A DNA stretch of 64,000 nt from Bacillus sp. CH30_1T (GCF_008364765.1 NZ_VTUY01000012.1:1-64000), one strand, 5' to 3'. Shown: positions 43,764 through 55,124, numbered from the stretch's first letter. A program made the numbers and translations. The notes: generated by a model from the letters alone, not told the origin.

Positions 43764-45919
43764 TACTCAGCCACTTCCTCATAGCCCAGCACTTCATAAA
43801 TTTCTTTGATAACTTTTTGTGCAGCAACAGGTATGATTGTCCCTGGTCCAAAAACGGCTGAGGCTCCGTTATTCAATAGGAAGTCATAATCCTTAGCCGG
43901 AATCACTCCACCAATGACAACGAGAATGTCTTCTCTGCCTAATTTCTTTAGTTCCGCTACCAGTTGAGGCAGGAGTGTTTTATGTCCTGCGGCTAATGAA
44001 CTTACACCGATGACATGTACGTCATTTTCGACTGCTTGCAGAGCCGTTTCTTCCGGCGTCTGGAACAATGGTCCGATATCCACATCAAAGCCAAGGTCTG
44101 CGAACGCCGTGCTAATCACCTTAGCACCTCTGTCATGCCCGTCCTGTCCCATCTTCGCAATAAGAATACGCGGTCTTCTTCCTTCGTTTTCCAAAAATTC
44201 TTCTGTCATCTCTTTCACGACGTTGATTTCTTGTTCATTTGAAAAGTTCGAGCTGTACACCCCACTTATACTCCGGATCGTTGCTTTATGTCTTCCTGAT
44301 ACTTTTTCAATGGCATCAGATATTTCTCCCAATGTTGCCCGGGCTCTCGCTGCCTCCACCGCTTTTTCAAGTAAATTCCCTTCTCCTGTTTCTGCTACAA
44401 GCGTTAATGACTCGAGCGTTTCGGTTACTCGATTTTCATTTCGTTCCTCTTTAAGCATTTGAATTCGCTCAATTTGCTTTTGTCTTACAACTGTATTATC
44501 AATGTCCAGCGTTTCAATCGGATCTTCCTTGTCCAGGCGATACTTATTTACCCCGACAATCGCTTCATCCCCCGAATCAATCATTGCCTGTCTTCTCGCA
44601 GCCGCTTCCTCAATCCGCATTTTCGGCAATCCGGTTTCAATCGCCTTGGTCATTCCGCCAAGCTCTTCGATTTCTTCGATATGCTCCCAGGCCTTCTCCA
44701 TCAACTGATTGGTCAAGGATTCAACATAATGTGAACCGGCCCATGGATCAATCACTTTCGTAATACCGGTTTCCTCTTGAAGGTATAGCTGTGTATTACG
44801 TGCGATCCGCGCAGAGAAGTCTGTCGGCAGGGCAATCGCTTCGTCCAACGCATTGGTATGAAGGGATTGCGTATGACCCATAGCAGCCGCGTGTGCCTCA
44901 AGTAGTGTACGAATGACATTATTATACGGGTCCTGCTCAGTTAAGCTCCAGCCGGATGTTTGGGAGTGGGTTCTGAGCACCAACGATTTCGAATTATTAG
45001 GACTGAATGTTTTCATCATTTTCGCCCAGATTCTCCGCGCCGCCCTCATTTTTGCCACTTCCATGAAATAATTCATGCCAATCGCCCAGAAGAATGAAAG
45101 TCTTGGTGCAAAGGAGTCGATATCGATCCCTGCCTGGAGACCTGTCCGAACATACTCAAGACCATCTGCCAGCGTATAAGCCAGCTCAATATCGGCAGGC
45201 GCTCCCGCTTCTTGCATATGATACCCGGAAATACTGATGCTATTAAACTTCGGCATATGTTTGGACGTATACTCAAAGATATCGGCAATAATCTTCATGG
45301 ATGTTTCAGGAGGATAAATATAGGTGTTCCGCACCATATACTCTTTTAAAATATCATTTTGAATCGTACCAGACAGTTTCTCCTGCGAAACGCCCTGTTC
45401 TTCTGCCGTGACGATATAAAATGCAAGGATGGGCAGCACCGCTCCGTTCATCGTCATGGAAACAGACATTTGATCAAGAGGTATTCCATCAAACAGAATC
45501 TTCATATCCAGAATCGAATCGATGGCCACTCCCGCTTTTCCTACATCTCCTACCACCCGGGGATGATCGGAATCATAGCCACGATGAGTAGCTAAATCAA
45601 AAGCGACAGACAGACCCTTTTGACCCATACTTAAGTTTCTTCTATAAAAGGCATTGCTTTCTTCTGCTGTTGAAAAACCTGCATATTGCCTTACCGTCCA
45701 AGGGCGATTCACATACATCGTCGGGTACGGTCCCCTTGTAAAAGGAGCCAAGCCTGGAAGGTCTTCTCCATGAGATATATCCTTTGAGTCCTCTTCTGAA
45801 TAAAGAGACTTAATGACAATCTTCTCATTTGTCTCATAGGTGCTACCTGTTAGAAAACCATCATTCGTTCTTGCCTCTTTCGAATAAGGGTCGATTTCTT
45901 GCCAATCAGGCTTAGTCAT
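43763..45919 (-). CDS. mutB: methylmalonyl-CoA mutase large (catalytic) subunit
   Basis: The adenosylcobalamin enzyme that isomerises methylmalonyl-CoA to succinyl-CoA, 718 residues. The N-terminal TIM barrel has [20 protein letters not shown] and [30 protein letters not shown]; the C-terminal cobalamin domain has the DxHxxG motif as [32 protein letters not shown] and GVSSLAAGH plus VVIGGVIP. It overlaps mutA by 8 bases, with GGAGGG as its ribosome site. With mce and mmdA it closes the route from valine, isoleucine and odd-chain fats to succinyl-CoA. Confidence 0.96.
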   Translation of the reverse strand: MTKPDWQEIDPYSKEARTNDGFLTGSTYETNEKIVIKSLYSEEDSKDISHGEDLPGLAPFTRGPYPTMYVNRPWTVRQYAGFSTAEESNAFYRRNLSMGQKGLSVAFDLATHRGYDSDHPRVVGDVGKAGVAIDSILDMKILFDGIPLDQMSVSMTMNGAVLPILAFYIVTAEEQGVSQEKLSGTIQNDILKEYMVRNTYIYPPETSMKIIADIFEYTSKHMPKFNSISISGYHMQEAGAPADIELAYTLADGLEYVRTGLQAGIDIDSFAPRLSFFWAIGMNYFMEVAKMRAARRIWAKMMKTFSPNNSKSLVLRTHSQTSGWSLTEQDPYNNVIRTLLEAHAAAMGHTQSLHTNALDEAIALPTDFSARIARNTQLYLQEETGITKVIDPWAGSHYVESLTNQLMEKAWEHIEEIEELGGMTKAIETGLPKMRIEEAAARRQAMIDSGDEAIVGVNKYRLDKEDPIETLDIDNTVVRQKQIERIQMLKEERNENRVTETLESLTLVAETGEGNLLEKAVEAARARATLGEISDAIEKVSGRHKATIRSISGVYSSNFSNEQEINVVKEMTEEFLENEGRRPRILIAKMGQDGHDRGAKVISTAFADLGFDVDIGPLFQTPEETALQAVENDVHVIGVSSLAAGHKTLLPQLVAELKKLGREDILVVIGGVIPAKDYDFLLNNGASAVFGPGTIIPVAAQKVIKEIYEVLGYEEVAE

Positions 45920-47687
45920 TGTCAGTTCCCTCCTCCCAGATGGTTAATAGCTCATCTACTTTTTTAAGTATGTTTTGCTTATTGTAAATAGATCCATTCA
46001 GTCCTAAACGAACCCACTCATGCTCATCAGGTATTTTCCCTGCTACATCAATCACAATGGTCGAATCAATATGATGAATGGACTCAATCAGCATGGGCAG
46101 TTTGTCTTGATATTCTTCCTCTGTTCCACAAACCACATAGTATGGATAACGGGTTTCTTCCACAAATTGGAGTACATCTTCCTTAGAGAAACACTCTTTA
46201 CTTTGATTCGCATGAATGCCCCCCGTCGCTAAAAATCCTTTTACAAAATCAGCCCGGGGCTTATGGGTTTTTAGCTTCCCCAACCCTATTAAACCTGCCA
46301 CCGGTTTACTTGCCAGCTTATGTGTCCTTTCTCTTAATCTTTCAAAAGGAAGTGACAATCGCTCACCCACATTAGATGATGAAGTTTGAAATGTCTCCTC
46401 AAGATTTGAATAGATATTCGTCCCGATCATCGAGTTTTTTCTTGTGGCTAAATCATGAATACGTGACTCTCTCACTCTATTTATTTTTTCATGAATGGAA
46501 CCATTTTTCAGACTGACAAGAATTCCCCCATCTCCATCGACTTGTTGAAATTCCTTCCATGCAAGCTTACCTACCTCTTCTGATAACCATTCCACATAAT
46601 AAGAACCGCCTCCAGGGTCGACCACTTTATCCAAATGAGCTTCTTCCCCAAGGATCAGTTGAGTATTCCGGGCAATTCTCTCAGAAAACGCGTTCACTTC
46701 CCCACTCACTTCATTGAACGGAGCAACAAGAAGATAATCCACCCCTGCAAGAATGGCAGAAAACGCTTCTCCTCCCCCGCGAAGCATATTGACATACGGA
46801 TCGAGTGTGGATTTGTTCAACTGAGACGTTTCCGCACTGCAGCTGACCGACTGAGCGATCGCTTGTTCGGAAAGTCCATAAGACGATAATACTTCTTGCC
46901 ATAATTTCTTAAAGGCTCTGATTTTGGCTATTTCCATAAAGAAATGGCTGCCTACTGAAAAGTGAAAATGCATTTTCCCGGCAATCTTTTCTATCGTCCA
47001 TCCTTTTTCCTGAAGTGTTTCAATATAAGTGACCCCTTCACTCAGTCCGTATGCCAATTCCTGCGTTGCACTTCCTCCACTATTATGATACTGGGCAGAA
47101 TTAATGATTATGGTCTTCAGATTAGGCAGATGCTGATCTACTTCTTTTACAACCTCCAACCAATCTTCAAACAAATGCTCCCGATTTTCATTTATTGGAT
47201 CAAAGCCCATCACACCTTTGATTTCCTTCAGTTCAGGAAATTTCATCATTCGCTGGATAGAGAAAGCTGCCTTTTTTTCAATGGAAAAGACAGGGGTCTC
47301 TAACTCAATGACTTCTTTAATAAATTGGTCGAAGCCTTCTATTATATCTAAATTACCTACTTGAAATGAAACACAGTTCTGTCCCCGGGATAACGCATCC
47401 TTCATTGCAGAGGTAAGTTCCTCCCAGGATCTCCGTTTGACCGGTTGAGCGATGAACCATTTTGAAGCCTTCTTCAACTTCCCTTCCACATTAGGGATAT
47501 AAGCATTCACTCTATCTACTCCAGGTAAATCTACTTTCGTGTATAACGGTTTAAGTTCAATATTTTCATAGGTGTTTGTATGTAAGGAACGAATCCCTTT
47601 CCCCTTTAACGCTATTTCAGCTGCTTCTTGCCATTCTGTAAGTGTTCGTCGACTGAATGATTGTTCTTTCATATCACTAAGCTTCAT
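45912..47687 (-). CDS. mutA: methylmalonyl-CoA mutase small subunit
   Basis: The structural partner of MutB in the heterodimeric mutase, 591 residues. It keeps the barrel ([53 protein letters not shown]) and [34 protein letters not shown], but its C-terminal domain lacks the DxHxxG ligand ([23 protein letters not shown]), as is normal for the non-catalytic chain. ATG 47687 opens the operon mutA-mutB-meaB. A perfect CRE box lies 27 bases upstream, so catabolite repression is expected. Confidence 0.94.
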   Translation of the reverse strand: MKLSDMKEQSFSRRTLTEWQEAAEIALKGKGIRSLHTNTYENIELKPLYTKVDLPGVDRVNAYIPNVEGKLKKASKWFIAQPVKRRSWEELTSAMKDALSRGQNCVSFQVGNLDIIEGFDQFIKEVIELETPVFSIEKKAAFSIQRMMKFPELKEIKGVMGFDPINENREHLFEDWLEVVKEVDQHLPNLKTIIINSAQYHNSGGSATQELAYGLSEGVTYIETLQEKGWTIEKIAGKMHFHFSVGSHFFMEIAKIRAFKKLWQEVLSSYGLSEQAIAQSVSCSAETSQLNKSTLDPYVNMLRGGGEAFSAILAGVDYLLVAPFNEVSGEVNAFSERIARNTQLILGEEAHLDKVVDPGGGSYYVEWLSEEVGKLAWKEFQQVDGDGGILVSLKNGSIHEKINRVRESRIHDLATRKNSMIGTNIYSNLEETFQTSSSNVGERLSLPFERLRERTHKLASKPVAGLIGLGKLKTHKPRADFVKGFLATGGIHANQSKECFSKEDVLQFVEETRYPYYVVCGTEEEYQDKLPMLIESIHHIDSTIVIDVAGKIPDEHEWVRLGLNGSIYNKQNILKKVDELLTIWEEGTDND

Positions 47688-47713
47688 AATACCCCTCTTT
47701 CGACCTACAAGAT

Positions 47714-47727
47714 TGTAATCGTTTTCA
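47714..47727. promoter_or_regulatory. CRE (CcpA) box of the mutAB-meaB operon
   Basis: TGTAATCGTTTTCA fits TGWAANCGNTNWCA at every position. It lies 27 bases upstream of the mutA start, probably downstream of the promoter, where CcpA acts as a roadblock. Confidence 0.75.
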
Positions 47728-47851
47728 TTTACATCTGAAGAATCCCACTAAACTAGCATGAGTGCTCATTGAAAATTCGAAATGTTTATACTAATACTAT
47801 TTTAGTATATAAAAAAAAACGCATTTCTTCAATCTCTCTGGTAAATGTGCC

Positions 47852-47889
47852 AAAAAAGAAAGAAGAGTCGACGGGATCGACTCTTCTTC
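47852..47889 (-). terminator. terminator of the bpr-type protease gene
   Basis: AGAAGAGTCGA (47861-47871) pairs perfectly with TCGACTCTTCT (47877-47887), loop CGGGA; a T-rich tract (A6 at 47852-47857 on plus) follows on the minus strand. Confidence 0.85.
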
Positions 47890-47898
47890 CCTTAAGCT

Positions 47899-50800
47899 TT
47901 ATTTTTTTGTGTTGATATACAATTTTCCTTCTGCACGTTTCGTTGTGACATTTCCATAATCATCGGAAATCTTCACTTCAATAAGTGCCCCAGGTGCTTT
48001 TACATTTGAAGTGGCTGTATAATAACCTACGTAGTGACCTTCTGATGTTTCCATCATTGGGAGCTCATTTGCGTTTGTTACTTGGGATCGTGCATTTGTC
48101 AGTGGCATTTGGATGACAAATGTGGCATCTAAACCAGGCTCACTGTCAAATTCGATTTTTACCGATTCACCCTTCTTCAGCTCTTTATCTTCAGCAGGAA
48201 GAAGATTTTCAACAGCGATGTCACCAAATTTAGCAAAGACTGTTACTCTTTGTTTCTTTTTGTTACCAGCTTTATCTTTCGCTACTACCTGGATGACATT
48301 TTCTCCTTCATTCAGAAGCAGTCTATGACTGAACTGTCCATCACTTACAGAAGCTTTCTCGCCATTTACTTTTACCCATGCGAGGTTTTCATCGACAATC
48401 GTTCCTTCTACGGTGATGGCTTCACGATTTGTTTTCATGCCTTCTTTCGGAGAAGTGATGGCAAGCTCAGGCTTCACTTGATCAAGGTTAATGGATACAG
48501 GCTCAGATGGTCCCGTCATCCCTTGTTCGGTTGCTGCCTTTGCTGTAATCGAATTCTCCCCTTCGTGTAATGAAACATCCGCAGAGAATGTACCATCCTC
48601 CATTGTTTCTGCTGTTGCCACTTCATCGTCACCATTAAAGAGGTGAACCGTTGTGGTCGGGGCAGAAGTACCTTCAACGGTAACCGAATCCTTATTTGTA
48701 AATGATCCATCTTTTGGTGATGTGATGACTGGTGAAGTGACTTCATAGTTCACTGTTGCACGAATCATGTAGTTCCCTTCCTCTTCTGGTGCTTGAGACC
48801 ATGCGCCTCCAACAAGTTGCCAGCTTTTTGCGGCATATTCGCCATCTTCATCTGTTCCAAGTCCAGGTGCATTTGGATTTGGAGCTGATTGAATGTAAAC
48901 CATGTAGAAATCACCGTCTACCATGATGCCATGCTGGCTTAGATCTACATGTGTCCATTCCCCGTTACGTAAAGCCGTTCCATCAAACGGTCCGGCTACT
49001 TTCTTACCTGGCGCGCCATCAGGACCAGATGCATCGTAAACGGCAACTTGGAATTCTGTTCCACCTGGTACTGGCCATTCTGTATCCCAGAAGCGGAATA
49101 GCCCACCTGTAACCAATGCTGTTTCATTACCTTCTTCAAGAGACATTTTCACAGCCCAGCCATTACCTGCATCATAAAATGCACGGGCGTTTTCAGCTGT
49201 TCCATCATCGTAACCAATTTCACCAGGATACCCGATGAAAGGCTCTAATGAAACATCGGCGTTTGTGACTTCTCCACCTTCAACCGTTACAGTCGTTTCC
49301 TTACTATAGTAGTAAGGTGCAACTACTTTAATGGTGTATTCACCTTCATATGCCTCCAGTTCATACTCACCATTTTCATTCGTTTCTACCGGCTCCACAA
49401 CGGCATCTTCAAGTAAGAAGACAGTGGCTCCCTCAACCGGTTCTCCAGAAATTTCATTTGTGACGGTTCCCTTAATATTTCCTTGGGGAATTTCTTCAAG
49501 TGTAAAATTGGCGTTAGATGTTTGATCTGCTTCAATCGTTACACTTTGTGTTTCTGATCTGAAACCATAGGTTGATGCTTGTAGCGTAAACTCACCGGCT
49601 GCATGATTGATTTCGTACGATCCATCGGCAGGGTTCGTGTATACCGAACGTCCTGATTCCAATATGCTTACTTCTGCTTGCAATGGAAGCAGCACTGGCC
49701 CGGGTACGTTTCCTTCTACCGGTGTTTCTTTACTAACATGTTTAGCCATTTTAATTTTATTCGGATTTACACTCGGTTTCTTTGAAACAGATGATGACTT
49801 CTCATCCTTCGATTTCAATCCAAGGTTCATCTTTTTAGCTGGAAGAATCGATTCTCCACTTAGTTTCACATCATCGACATACCAGCCCTGTTTCACAACA
49901 CTTCCATCTGATGTAACATTGAAAGCGATGTAGATTCGCTGACCCGCATATTGACTTAGGTCCACTTCCCCGTCGATCCAGCCATCCGTATTCCCATTAA
50001 CACGAAGGGCCTGCGTCCACTCTTCACCATCAGTGGATACAAACACATGACCATAATCATAGTTACTTTCAAGCTCATACCATTGCTTAAATTGCAAGAA
50101 ACTATCCCCTTCAGGTAAATCGATCGGAGGCATTTGCAGCGACATGTTGGCGCTGTTGTCATAAGTACCATCCAGACTTGTTGCATATACCTTTTCTCCA
50201 GAAGTAGCTGCCCCTGGACCATTTACAGGTACACCCCACTCCCAGCTGTTTCCTGGACCATAAGAATTCCAGCCACTTGGAGAAGACTCAAAGTCCTGCT
50301 CATATCCAACGGTGACTCCTGGAAGAAGAGTGACGGAATACGTATCCGTTTCTACCTCATTTCCACCAAAGTCCACTGCCAACCATTTATAAGTAACACT
50401 CTCTCCTGTCAGTGCTTCTCCAGGAATGGTTGCCTCATAAGTTCCTGATGTATAGTCACCTGCAGATCGTGTTGCTTCAACAGATTCCCAAGCACCATCC
50501 TGATTTTGATAATGTAACGAAACATTCGTTACGCTCACATTATCACTTGCTTCCGCTTGTAGTGGCAAATTCATTCCTTCAAATGCTTCACCAGGGGCTT
50601 CATGATTGATTACTGGAGCTTCAGTATCATCCCCTTCTTTTGAAACTTGCCCTTCAACTTTTCCAATTCCGCTCATTACGGAAGAAACGGCATCGAATGC
50701 GTTAACCAATCCATGACCATATCCATTATTAGGCGTTTCAGGGAAGGTACCGTCAGTCAAAGGAACAGCCGTTGACATTAAGATTTCTTCCATTTCGTCA

Positions 50801-52248
50801 ACCGTCAAACTTGCATCCACTTGTCTCAACAATGCTGCGACTGCAGAGACGTGAGGACCCGCCATTGATGTACCATTCCATCCACCTTCATAGTTACTTC
50901 CTGGTACTGAAGATCGAATATTCACTCCCGGTGCGGATATTTCAGGTTTAACTTCCTCGTATGGAGAAGGACCTTGTAGTGAGAAGCTTCCAAGGTTGTC
51001 ATTAATATCTGTTGCGCCCGTTGCAAATGACTCAGGGTAATTTGCAGGTGTAGCAATTGAACCTGGGCCACCAGGATTAAATAATGTTGTATTACCAGCA
51101 GAGAACTCAGGGAATATTTCGGCCGCTCTCCAGGCGTTCACCATATCCCGGTACCACTCGTCAAGACCGGCACCGCCACCCCATGAGTTATTGACTACAT
51201 CTGGAGCCATTTCCGGATGCGGGTTGCCCTCAGCATCCTTAGGAGCAAGAATCCATTCTCCCGCTTCTAATAAATCAACATCTGTTCCTCCATCAGCCGT
51301 GAATGCTTTTACAGCAATCCACTTTGCTCCCGGAGCCACGCCGATCTGATTGCTGCCATCAGGTTCGGAACCAACCATTGTTCCTGTTACATGCGTACCG
51401 TGTCCTTGATCATCATAAGGTGCACTTTGCCCAGCTGTTGCATCAAACCAGCTAAACTCATGATCAGGGGCATCAGGATTTTGAGGGTCATAACCTCTGT
51501 ATTTTTCCTGTAAAGCAGGATGATTCCATTGAACGCCTGTATCAATCGACGCTACAACGGTTCCTGCTCCATCAATTCCCATATCCCAAACCGCCGGTGC
51601 ACCAACTCTGTCGATATTCCATTCAATGGATGCCGGACTGTTTTTTACTTCTTTTTCTGCAACGCTAGCTGAACCTTCAGCTTTTGCCGGTTGAATGAGC
51701 TGACGTGTTTCATTCGGCAAGATTTTCTCAACATCCGCAAATGTTGAAATTTTATCCATTACCTCTTTTGTGGAAGTAACGGCCATTCCGTTTACAACAT
51801 AGAAGTCTTTTATTTCTTTTACTGCACCGGACTTCTTCTGTTTCGTTAAGTATTCTTTCACTTCAGCTTGAGATTCAAATGCCGTGGCACGAAGCTCGGA
51901 AACGACCATATTTCGTTTCAGTAATTTTTTGCTGTTAGCAGTCAACTTCTGCTTTTTCGCTTTTTCAGTCGCCTTCTTAGCTACAGCCTTCGTATCAAGC
52001 TGCTCCTTAAATTTCACTAAGTATGTGACGTGCTTATCTTTCTTGAATTGATCATTTAGTTTCGATGTGATCTTTGATTGTGGACTTACCTTTGCGCTTT
52101 CGCTTGCTGAAGTGGATGGTTTTTCTTTAGCCAGAGCTGATTGTGAGGTATTCGCTGCCCCAGCATTGAATGGAAATAGTAATGGGACAAACATTACTAA
52201 GGTGAGTACGATGGATAACCATCTTGCCTTACGCTTTCTACCTGTCAT
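47899..52248 (-). CDS. bpr: S8 serine protease, bacillopeptidase F-like
   Basis: A 1449-residue secreted subtilase (B. subtilis Bpr, about 1433). Order of parts: signal peptide (1-31, ending NAGAA), low-complexity Lys/Ser linker, inhibitor-type propeptide (about 72-182), then the S8 catalytic domain (about 210-530) with Asp236 in ASIDTGVQWNHPAL, His283 in QGHGTHVTGT, oxyanion Asn386 in SAGNTTLF and Ser461 in NGTSMAGPHV. Beyond it are an Ig-like domain (about 545-640), a MAM/jelly-roll-like module with GWYVDDVKLSG, two carboxypeptidase-regulatory repeats (SGEPVEGATVFLLE) and three bacterial Ig-type repeats. No LPxTG or S-layer anchor is seen, so release into the medium is likely. Confidence 0.92.
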   Translation of the reverse strand: MTGRKRKARWLSIVLTLVMFVPLLFPFNAGAANTSQSALAKEKPSTSASESAKVSPQSKITSKLNDQFKKDKHVTYLVKFKEQLDTKAVAKKATEKAKKQKLTANSKKLLKRNMVVSELRATAFESQAEVKEYLTKQKKSGAVKEIKDFYVVNGMAVTSTKEVMDKISTFADVEKILPNETRQLIQPAKAEGSASVAEKEVKNSPASIEWNIDRVGAPAVWDMGIDGAGTVVASIDTGVQWNHPALQEKYRGYDPQNPDAPDHEFSWFDATAGQSAPYDDQGHGTHVTGTMVGSEPDGSNQIGVAPGAKWIAVKAFTADGGTDVDLLEAGEWILAPKDAEGNPHPEMAPDVVNNSWGGGAGLDEWYRDMVNAWRAAEIFPEFSAGNTTLFNPGGPGSIATPANYPESFATGATDINDNLGSFSLQGPSPYEEVKPEISAPGVNIRSSVPGSNYEGGWNGTSMAGPHVSAVAALLRQVDASLTVDEMEEILMSTAVPLTDGTFPETPNNGYGHGLVNAFDAVSSVMSGIGKVEGQVSKEGDDTEAPVINHEAPGEAFEGMNLPLQAEASDNVSVTNVSLHYQNQDGAWESVEATRSAGDYTSGTYEATIPGEALTGESVTYKWLAVDFGGNEVETDTYSVTLLPGVTVGYEQDFESSPSGWNSYGPGNSWEWGVPVNGPGAATSGEKVYATSLDGTYDNSANMSLQMPPIDLPEGDSFLQFKQWYELESNYDYGHVFVSTDGEEWTQALRVNGNTDGWIDGEVDLSQYAGQRIYIAFNVTSDGSVVKQGWYVDDVKLSGESILPAKKMNLGLKSKDEKSSSVSKKPSVNPNKIKMAKHVSKETPVEGNVPGPVLLPLQAEVSILESGRSVYTNPADGSYEINHAAGEFTLQASTYGFRSETQSVTIEADQTSNANFTLEEIPQGNIKGTVTNEISGEPVEGATVFLLEDAVVEPVETNENGEYELEAYEGEYTIKVVAPYYYSKETTVTVEGGEVTNADVSLEPFIGYPGEIGYDDGTAENARAFYDAGNGWAVKMSLEEGNETALVTGGLFRFWDTEWPVPGGTEFQVAVYDASGPDGAPGKKVAGPFDGTALRNGEWTHVDLSQHGIMVDGDFYMVYIQSAPNPNAPGLGTDEDGEYAAKSWQLVGGAWSQAPEEEGNYMIRATVNYEVTSPVITSPKDGSFTNKDSVTVEGTSAPTTTVHLFNGDDEVATAETMEDGTFSADVSLHEGENSITAKAATEQGMTGPSEPVSINLDQVKPELAITSPKEGMKTNREAITVEGTIVDENLAWVKVNGEKASVSDGQFSHRLLLNEGENVIQVVAKDKAGNKKKQRVTVFAKFGDIAVENLLPAEDKELKKGESVKIEFDSEPGLDATFVIQMPLTNARSQVTNANELPMMETSEGHYVGYYTATSNVKAPGALIEVKISDDYGNVTTKRAEGKLYINTKK

Positions 52249-52761
52249 CTAATTCCCTCCCAGTAATTTTAGATTCCGTCAGTAAACCCGACACCTCCCT
52301 GAATCACTACTTGGTAAAAAGTAGGTGTTAACCCAAAGATAACCAAGTGTTGATGTAAAATGTTGTAAGTTTATGTCGGATTAAATCTGAATATTCGGAA
52401 ATTAATAGAAAAGTCACCCTCTCTCATATTTCATGCATGCATATAGTCACACAGATAATATAACTACAGGAATATTTTGGATTACAATGCACATCTCATA
52501 GGTTAAAAGGATGAAGTACCCCTACTATTTTAGATTAAGTAGGAAATAAATGAGAGAGAAGACATAGGAGGGAATTTGATCTTGAATGCACTCGGAAAAC
52601 TACCTATACATAGTAAAAATTTCATTGTCAGGATATTCTTCCAGTTATAATTTTCCTTTATTTCCTGAATCCTTGGGCTTGCGATTTATTTTTTATAATC
52701 CTTTCTATCCATAAGCAAAAAAAAACAAGGACTAACCACCCAGGGTCAGTCCTTGTCACAA
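52249..52761. other. intergenic region between bpr and bfmBB
   Basis: On the bpr side a ribosome site (GGGAGGG) and weak promoter elements (TTGGTT and TACTTT on the minus strand, 17 bases apart, near 52300-52345) are seen. The middle is AT-rich. A 22-codon frame from TTG 52582 to TAA 52650 on the plus strand (NALGKLPIHSKNFIV) has AGGAGGG 9 bases upstream but is unrecognised. The bfmBB terminator closes the region. Confidence 0.35.
52716..52756 (-). terminator. terminator of the ptb-bfm operon
   Basis: ACAAGGACT (52725-52733) pairs with AGTCCTTGT (52748-52756) and on the minus strand is followed by T9. Confidence 0.85.
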
Positions 52762-54081
52762 TTAATATACAGATGTATTTTCTTTTGATGTATTTTCTAA
52801 GATTTCTTTCACCCGCTGCAGGAATCTTCCGCATACCAATCCGTCAAGTACACGGTGATCAAGTGACATACACAGATTCACCATGTCACGTACTGCGATC
52901 ATTCCGTTGTTCATGACAACTGGACGCTTCACAATCGATTCCACTTGAAGAATCGCTGCTTGAGGATAATTAATGATCCCCATCGATTGTACTGAACCAA
53001 ATGACCCGGTGTTGTTAACCGTAAATGTGCCTCCCTGCATATCTTGAGAAGTTAATTTACCGCTGCGGACTTTTCCGGCAAGTTCAGTAATTTCTCTTGC
53101 AATTCCTTTGATCGTCTTTTCGTCTGCATTCTTGATCACAGGCACATATAGTGCATCATCTGTGGCCACTGCAATCGAAAGATTGATGTCTTTCTTTTGA
53201 ACAATCTTGTCCCCTGCCCACATAGAGTTGATTTGCGGATACTCTTTAAGGGCTTGCGCTACAGCCTTCACAAAGAATGCGAAGAATGTCAGATTAAAAC
53301 CTTCACGCTGCTTGAATTCCGTTTTTAGTGAGTTTCTGTAATCAACTAGGTTTGTAACATCCACTTCCATCATCGTCCATGCGTGAGGAGCTTCATGCTT
53401 GCTGCGAACCATGTTGGATGCGATGGCTTTACGAATTCCCGAAACAGGGATTTCAATATCACCAGGTATAACAGGAACGTTCGCAGCAGGTGCGGATTGC
53501 TTGGCCGGTTGTTGAACTGCTTTCTCTTTCACTGGCGCTTGCTGAGGAGCCTGATCTTCAGCCTTAGGCGCCGGAGCCTCTCCTGCTTTAGGAATATTAC
53601 CTGACTCAATGACCTTCTTTAGATCTTTACGAGTGATACGTCCGCCGTTTCCAGTGCCTTCCACTTGATTCAGATCAATATCATGCTCTTGAGATAGCTT
53701 TAATACTGCAGGAGAATATCTTGCTTTATTCCCACTATCTTTACTTGGAGCCTTCGTTTTAGTTGCTGTTTGAGGTGTTTCATCCACTTCTTCCTTAGGC
53801 TCTTCTTTCGGAGTTTGTTCAACAGGTGCAGAACCTTCACCTTCCACTTCAATCGAACAAATGATTTCTCCGACTTCAAGAGTGTCTCCTTCGTCAGCAA
53901 TTAAATCTTTAATGGTACCCGTAAAGGATGATGGTACCTCTGCATTTACTTTATCCGTTTGTACTTCCGCAATCGGATCATATTTATTGACGGTATCACC
54001 AGGTGAAACCAACCATTTACTTATTGTGCCTTCTGTAACACTTTCCCCTAGCTGAGGCATTTTCATATTTTCAATACCCAA
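52762..54081 (-). CDS. bfmBB: branched-chain alpha-keto acid dehydrogenase E2 (dihydrolipoyl acyltransferase)
   Basis: The core of the branched-chain keto acid dehydrogenase complex; it transfers the acyl group to CoA. The 439-residue product has a lipoyl domain with the lipoylated Lys44 in VQTDKVNAEVPSS, a Pro/Glu/Lys linker, the peripheral-subunit-binding domain (RYSPAVLKLSQEHDIDLNQV, about 119-155), a second Ala/Pro linker, and the catalytic domain ending in MSLDHRVLDGLVCGRFLQ (His and Asp). The start TTG 54081 follows AAGGAGGG. It is the last gene of the operon, with its terminator just behind. Confidence 0.95.
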   Translation of the reverse strand: MGIENMKMPQLGESVTEGTISKWLVSPGDTVNKYDPIAEVQTDKVNAEVPSSFTGTIKDLIADEGDTLEVGEIICSIEVEGEGSAPVEQTPKEEPKEEVDETPQTATKTKAPSKDSGNKARYSPAVLKLSQEHDIDLNQVEGTGNGGRITRKDLKKVIESGNIPKAGEAPAPKAEDQAPQQAPVKEKAVQQPAKQSAPAANVPVIPGDIEIPVSGIRKAIASNMVRSKHEAPHAWTMMEVDVTNLVDYRNSLKTEFKQREGFNLTFFAFFVKAVAQALKEYPQINSMWAGDKIVQKKDINLSIAVATDDALYVPVIKNADEKTIKGIAREITELAGKVRSGKLTSQDMQGGTFTVNNTGSFGSVQSMGIINYPQAAILQVESIVKRPVVMNNGMIAVRDMVNLCMSLDHRVLDGLVCGRFLQRVKEILENTSKENTSVY

Positions 54082-54126
54082 TGAGGAACCCTCCTTACTG
54101 TTGAGTTTAATTGGTATTTATTCTGA

Positions 54127-55110
54127 TTAAAATTCTGCAAGTTCACGCATTGCTTTTTCTACTTTGTCCGGGTTAATCATAAAGTATTTTTCCATTGTTG
54201 GTGCATACGGCATTGAAGGAACATCAGGACCAGCAAGGCGTTTGATTGGAGCATCGAGCTCGAATAAACAATTTTCAGCGATAATCGCAGAAACCTCACC
54301 CATGATGCTTCCTTCTTTATTGTCTTCTGTCACGAGCAGAACTTTACCTGTTTTAGAAGCTGCTTCAATGATCGCTTCTTTATCTAATGGATAGATTGTA
54401 CGTAAATCGAGGATGTGCGCCTCAATTCCGTCTTGGGCAAGCTTTTCTGCTGCTTGAAGAGCAAAGTGAACACATAAGCCGTAGGTGATAACTGTGATGT
54501 CTTCCCCTTCACGCTTCACGTCTGCTTTTCCGATTGGAAGAGTATAATCATCCTCAGGTACTTCACCTTTAATTAGACGGTAAGCACGTTTGTGTTCGAA
54601 GAATAATACTGGATCTTCGTCACGGATCGCCGCTTTCAGCAAGCCTTTCACATCATAAGGAGTAGAAGGCATCACTATCTTCAATCCTGGCTGATTAGCG
54701 AAAACGGCCTCAACGGATTGAGAGTGATAAAGTGCTCCGTGGACTCCACCGCCGTATGGAGCACGAATAACCATCGGACAGCTCCAATCATTATTCGAGC
54801 GATAACGAATACGTGATGCTTCAGAAATGATTTGGTTCACAGCAGGCATGATAAAATCAGCGAACTGCATTTCTGCAATCGGTCTCATACCATACATGGC
54901 AGCTCCGATTCCAACTCCGGCAATAGCTGATTCTGCAAGTGGTGTATCGATGACACGGTCTTCTCCAAATTGATCATATAATCCGTGAGTCGCTTTGAAT
55001 ACTCCACCTTTTTTCCCTACGTCTTCTCCAAGAACGAATACTTTCTCATCACGTTCCATTTCTTCTCTAATGGCCATTGTTACGGCATCAATATATGAAA
55101 TTACTGGCAT
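54127..55110 (-). CDS. bfmBAB: branched-chain alpha-keto acid dehydrogenase E1 beta subunit
   Basis: The beta chain of the thiamine-diphosphate-dependent decarboxylase, 327 residues. It has FVLGEDVGKKGGVFKATHGL, RVIDTPLAESAIAGVGIGAAMYGMRPIAEMQFADF, APYGGGVHGALYHSQSVEAVF and VTEDNKEGSIMGEVSAIIAEN, typical of E1 beta. ATG 55110 follows AGGGGGAA. The alpha gene lies 14 bases upstream, the E2 gene 45 bases downstream. The complex makes isobutyryl-, isovaleryl- and 2-methylbutyryl-CoA, used both as fuel and as primers for branched membrane fatty acids. Confidence 0.95.
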   Translation of the reverse strand: MPVISYIDAVTMAIREEMERDEKVFVLGEDVGKKGGVFKATHGLYDQFGEDRVIDTPLAESAIAGVGIGAAMYGMRPIAEMQFADFIMPAVNQIISEASRIRYRSNNDWSCPMVIRAPYGGGVHGALYHSQSVEAVFANQPGLKIVMPSTPYDVKGLLKAAIRDEDPVLFFEHKRAYRLIKGEVPEDDYTLPIGKADVKREGEDITVITYGLCVHFALQAAEKLAQDGIEAHILDLRTIYPLDKEAIIEAASKTGKVLLVTEDNKEGSIMGEVSAIIAENCLFELDAPIKRLAGPDVPSMPYAPTMEKYFMINPDKVEKAMRELAEF

Positions 55111-55124
55111 GATTGAATTCCCCC

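Noticed and set aside
45912..47687. MutA as a decayed catalytic mutase because it lacks DxHxxG
   Set aside because: Loss of the cobalamin motif is normal in the small subunit of heterodimeric mutases.
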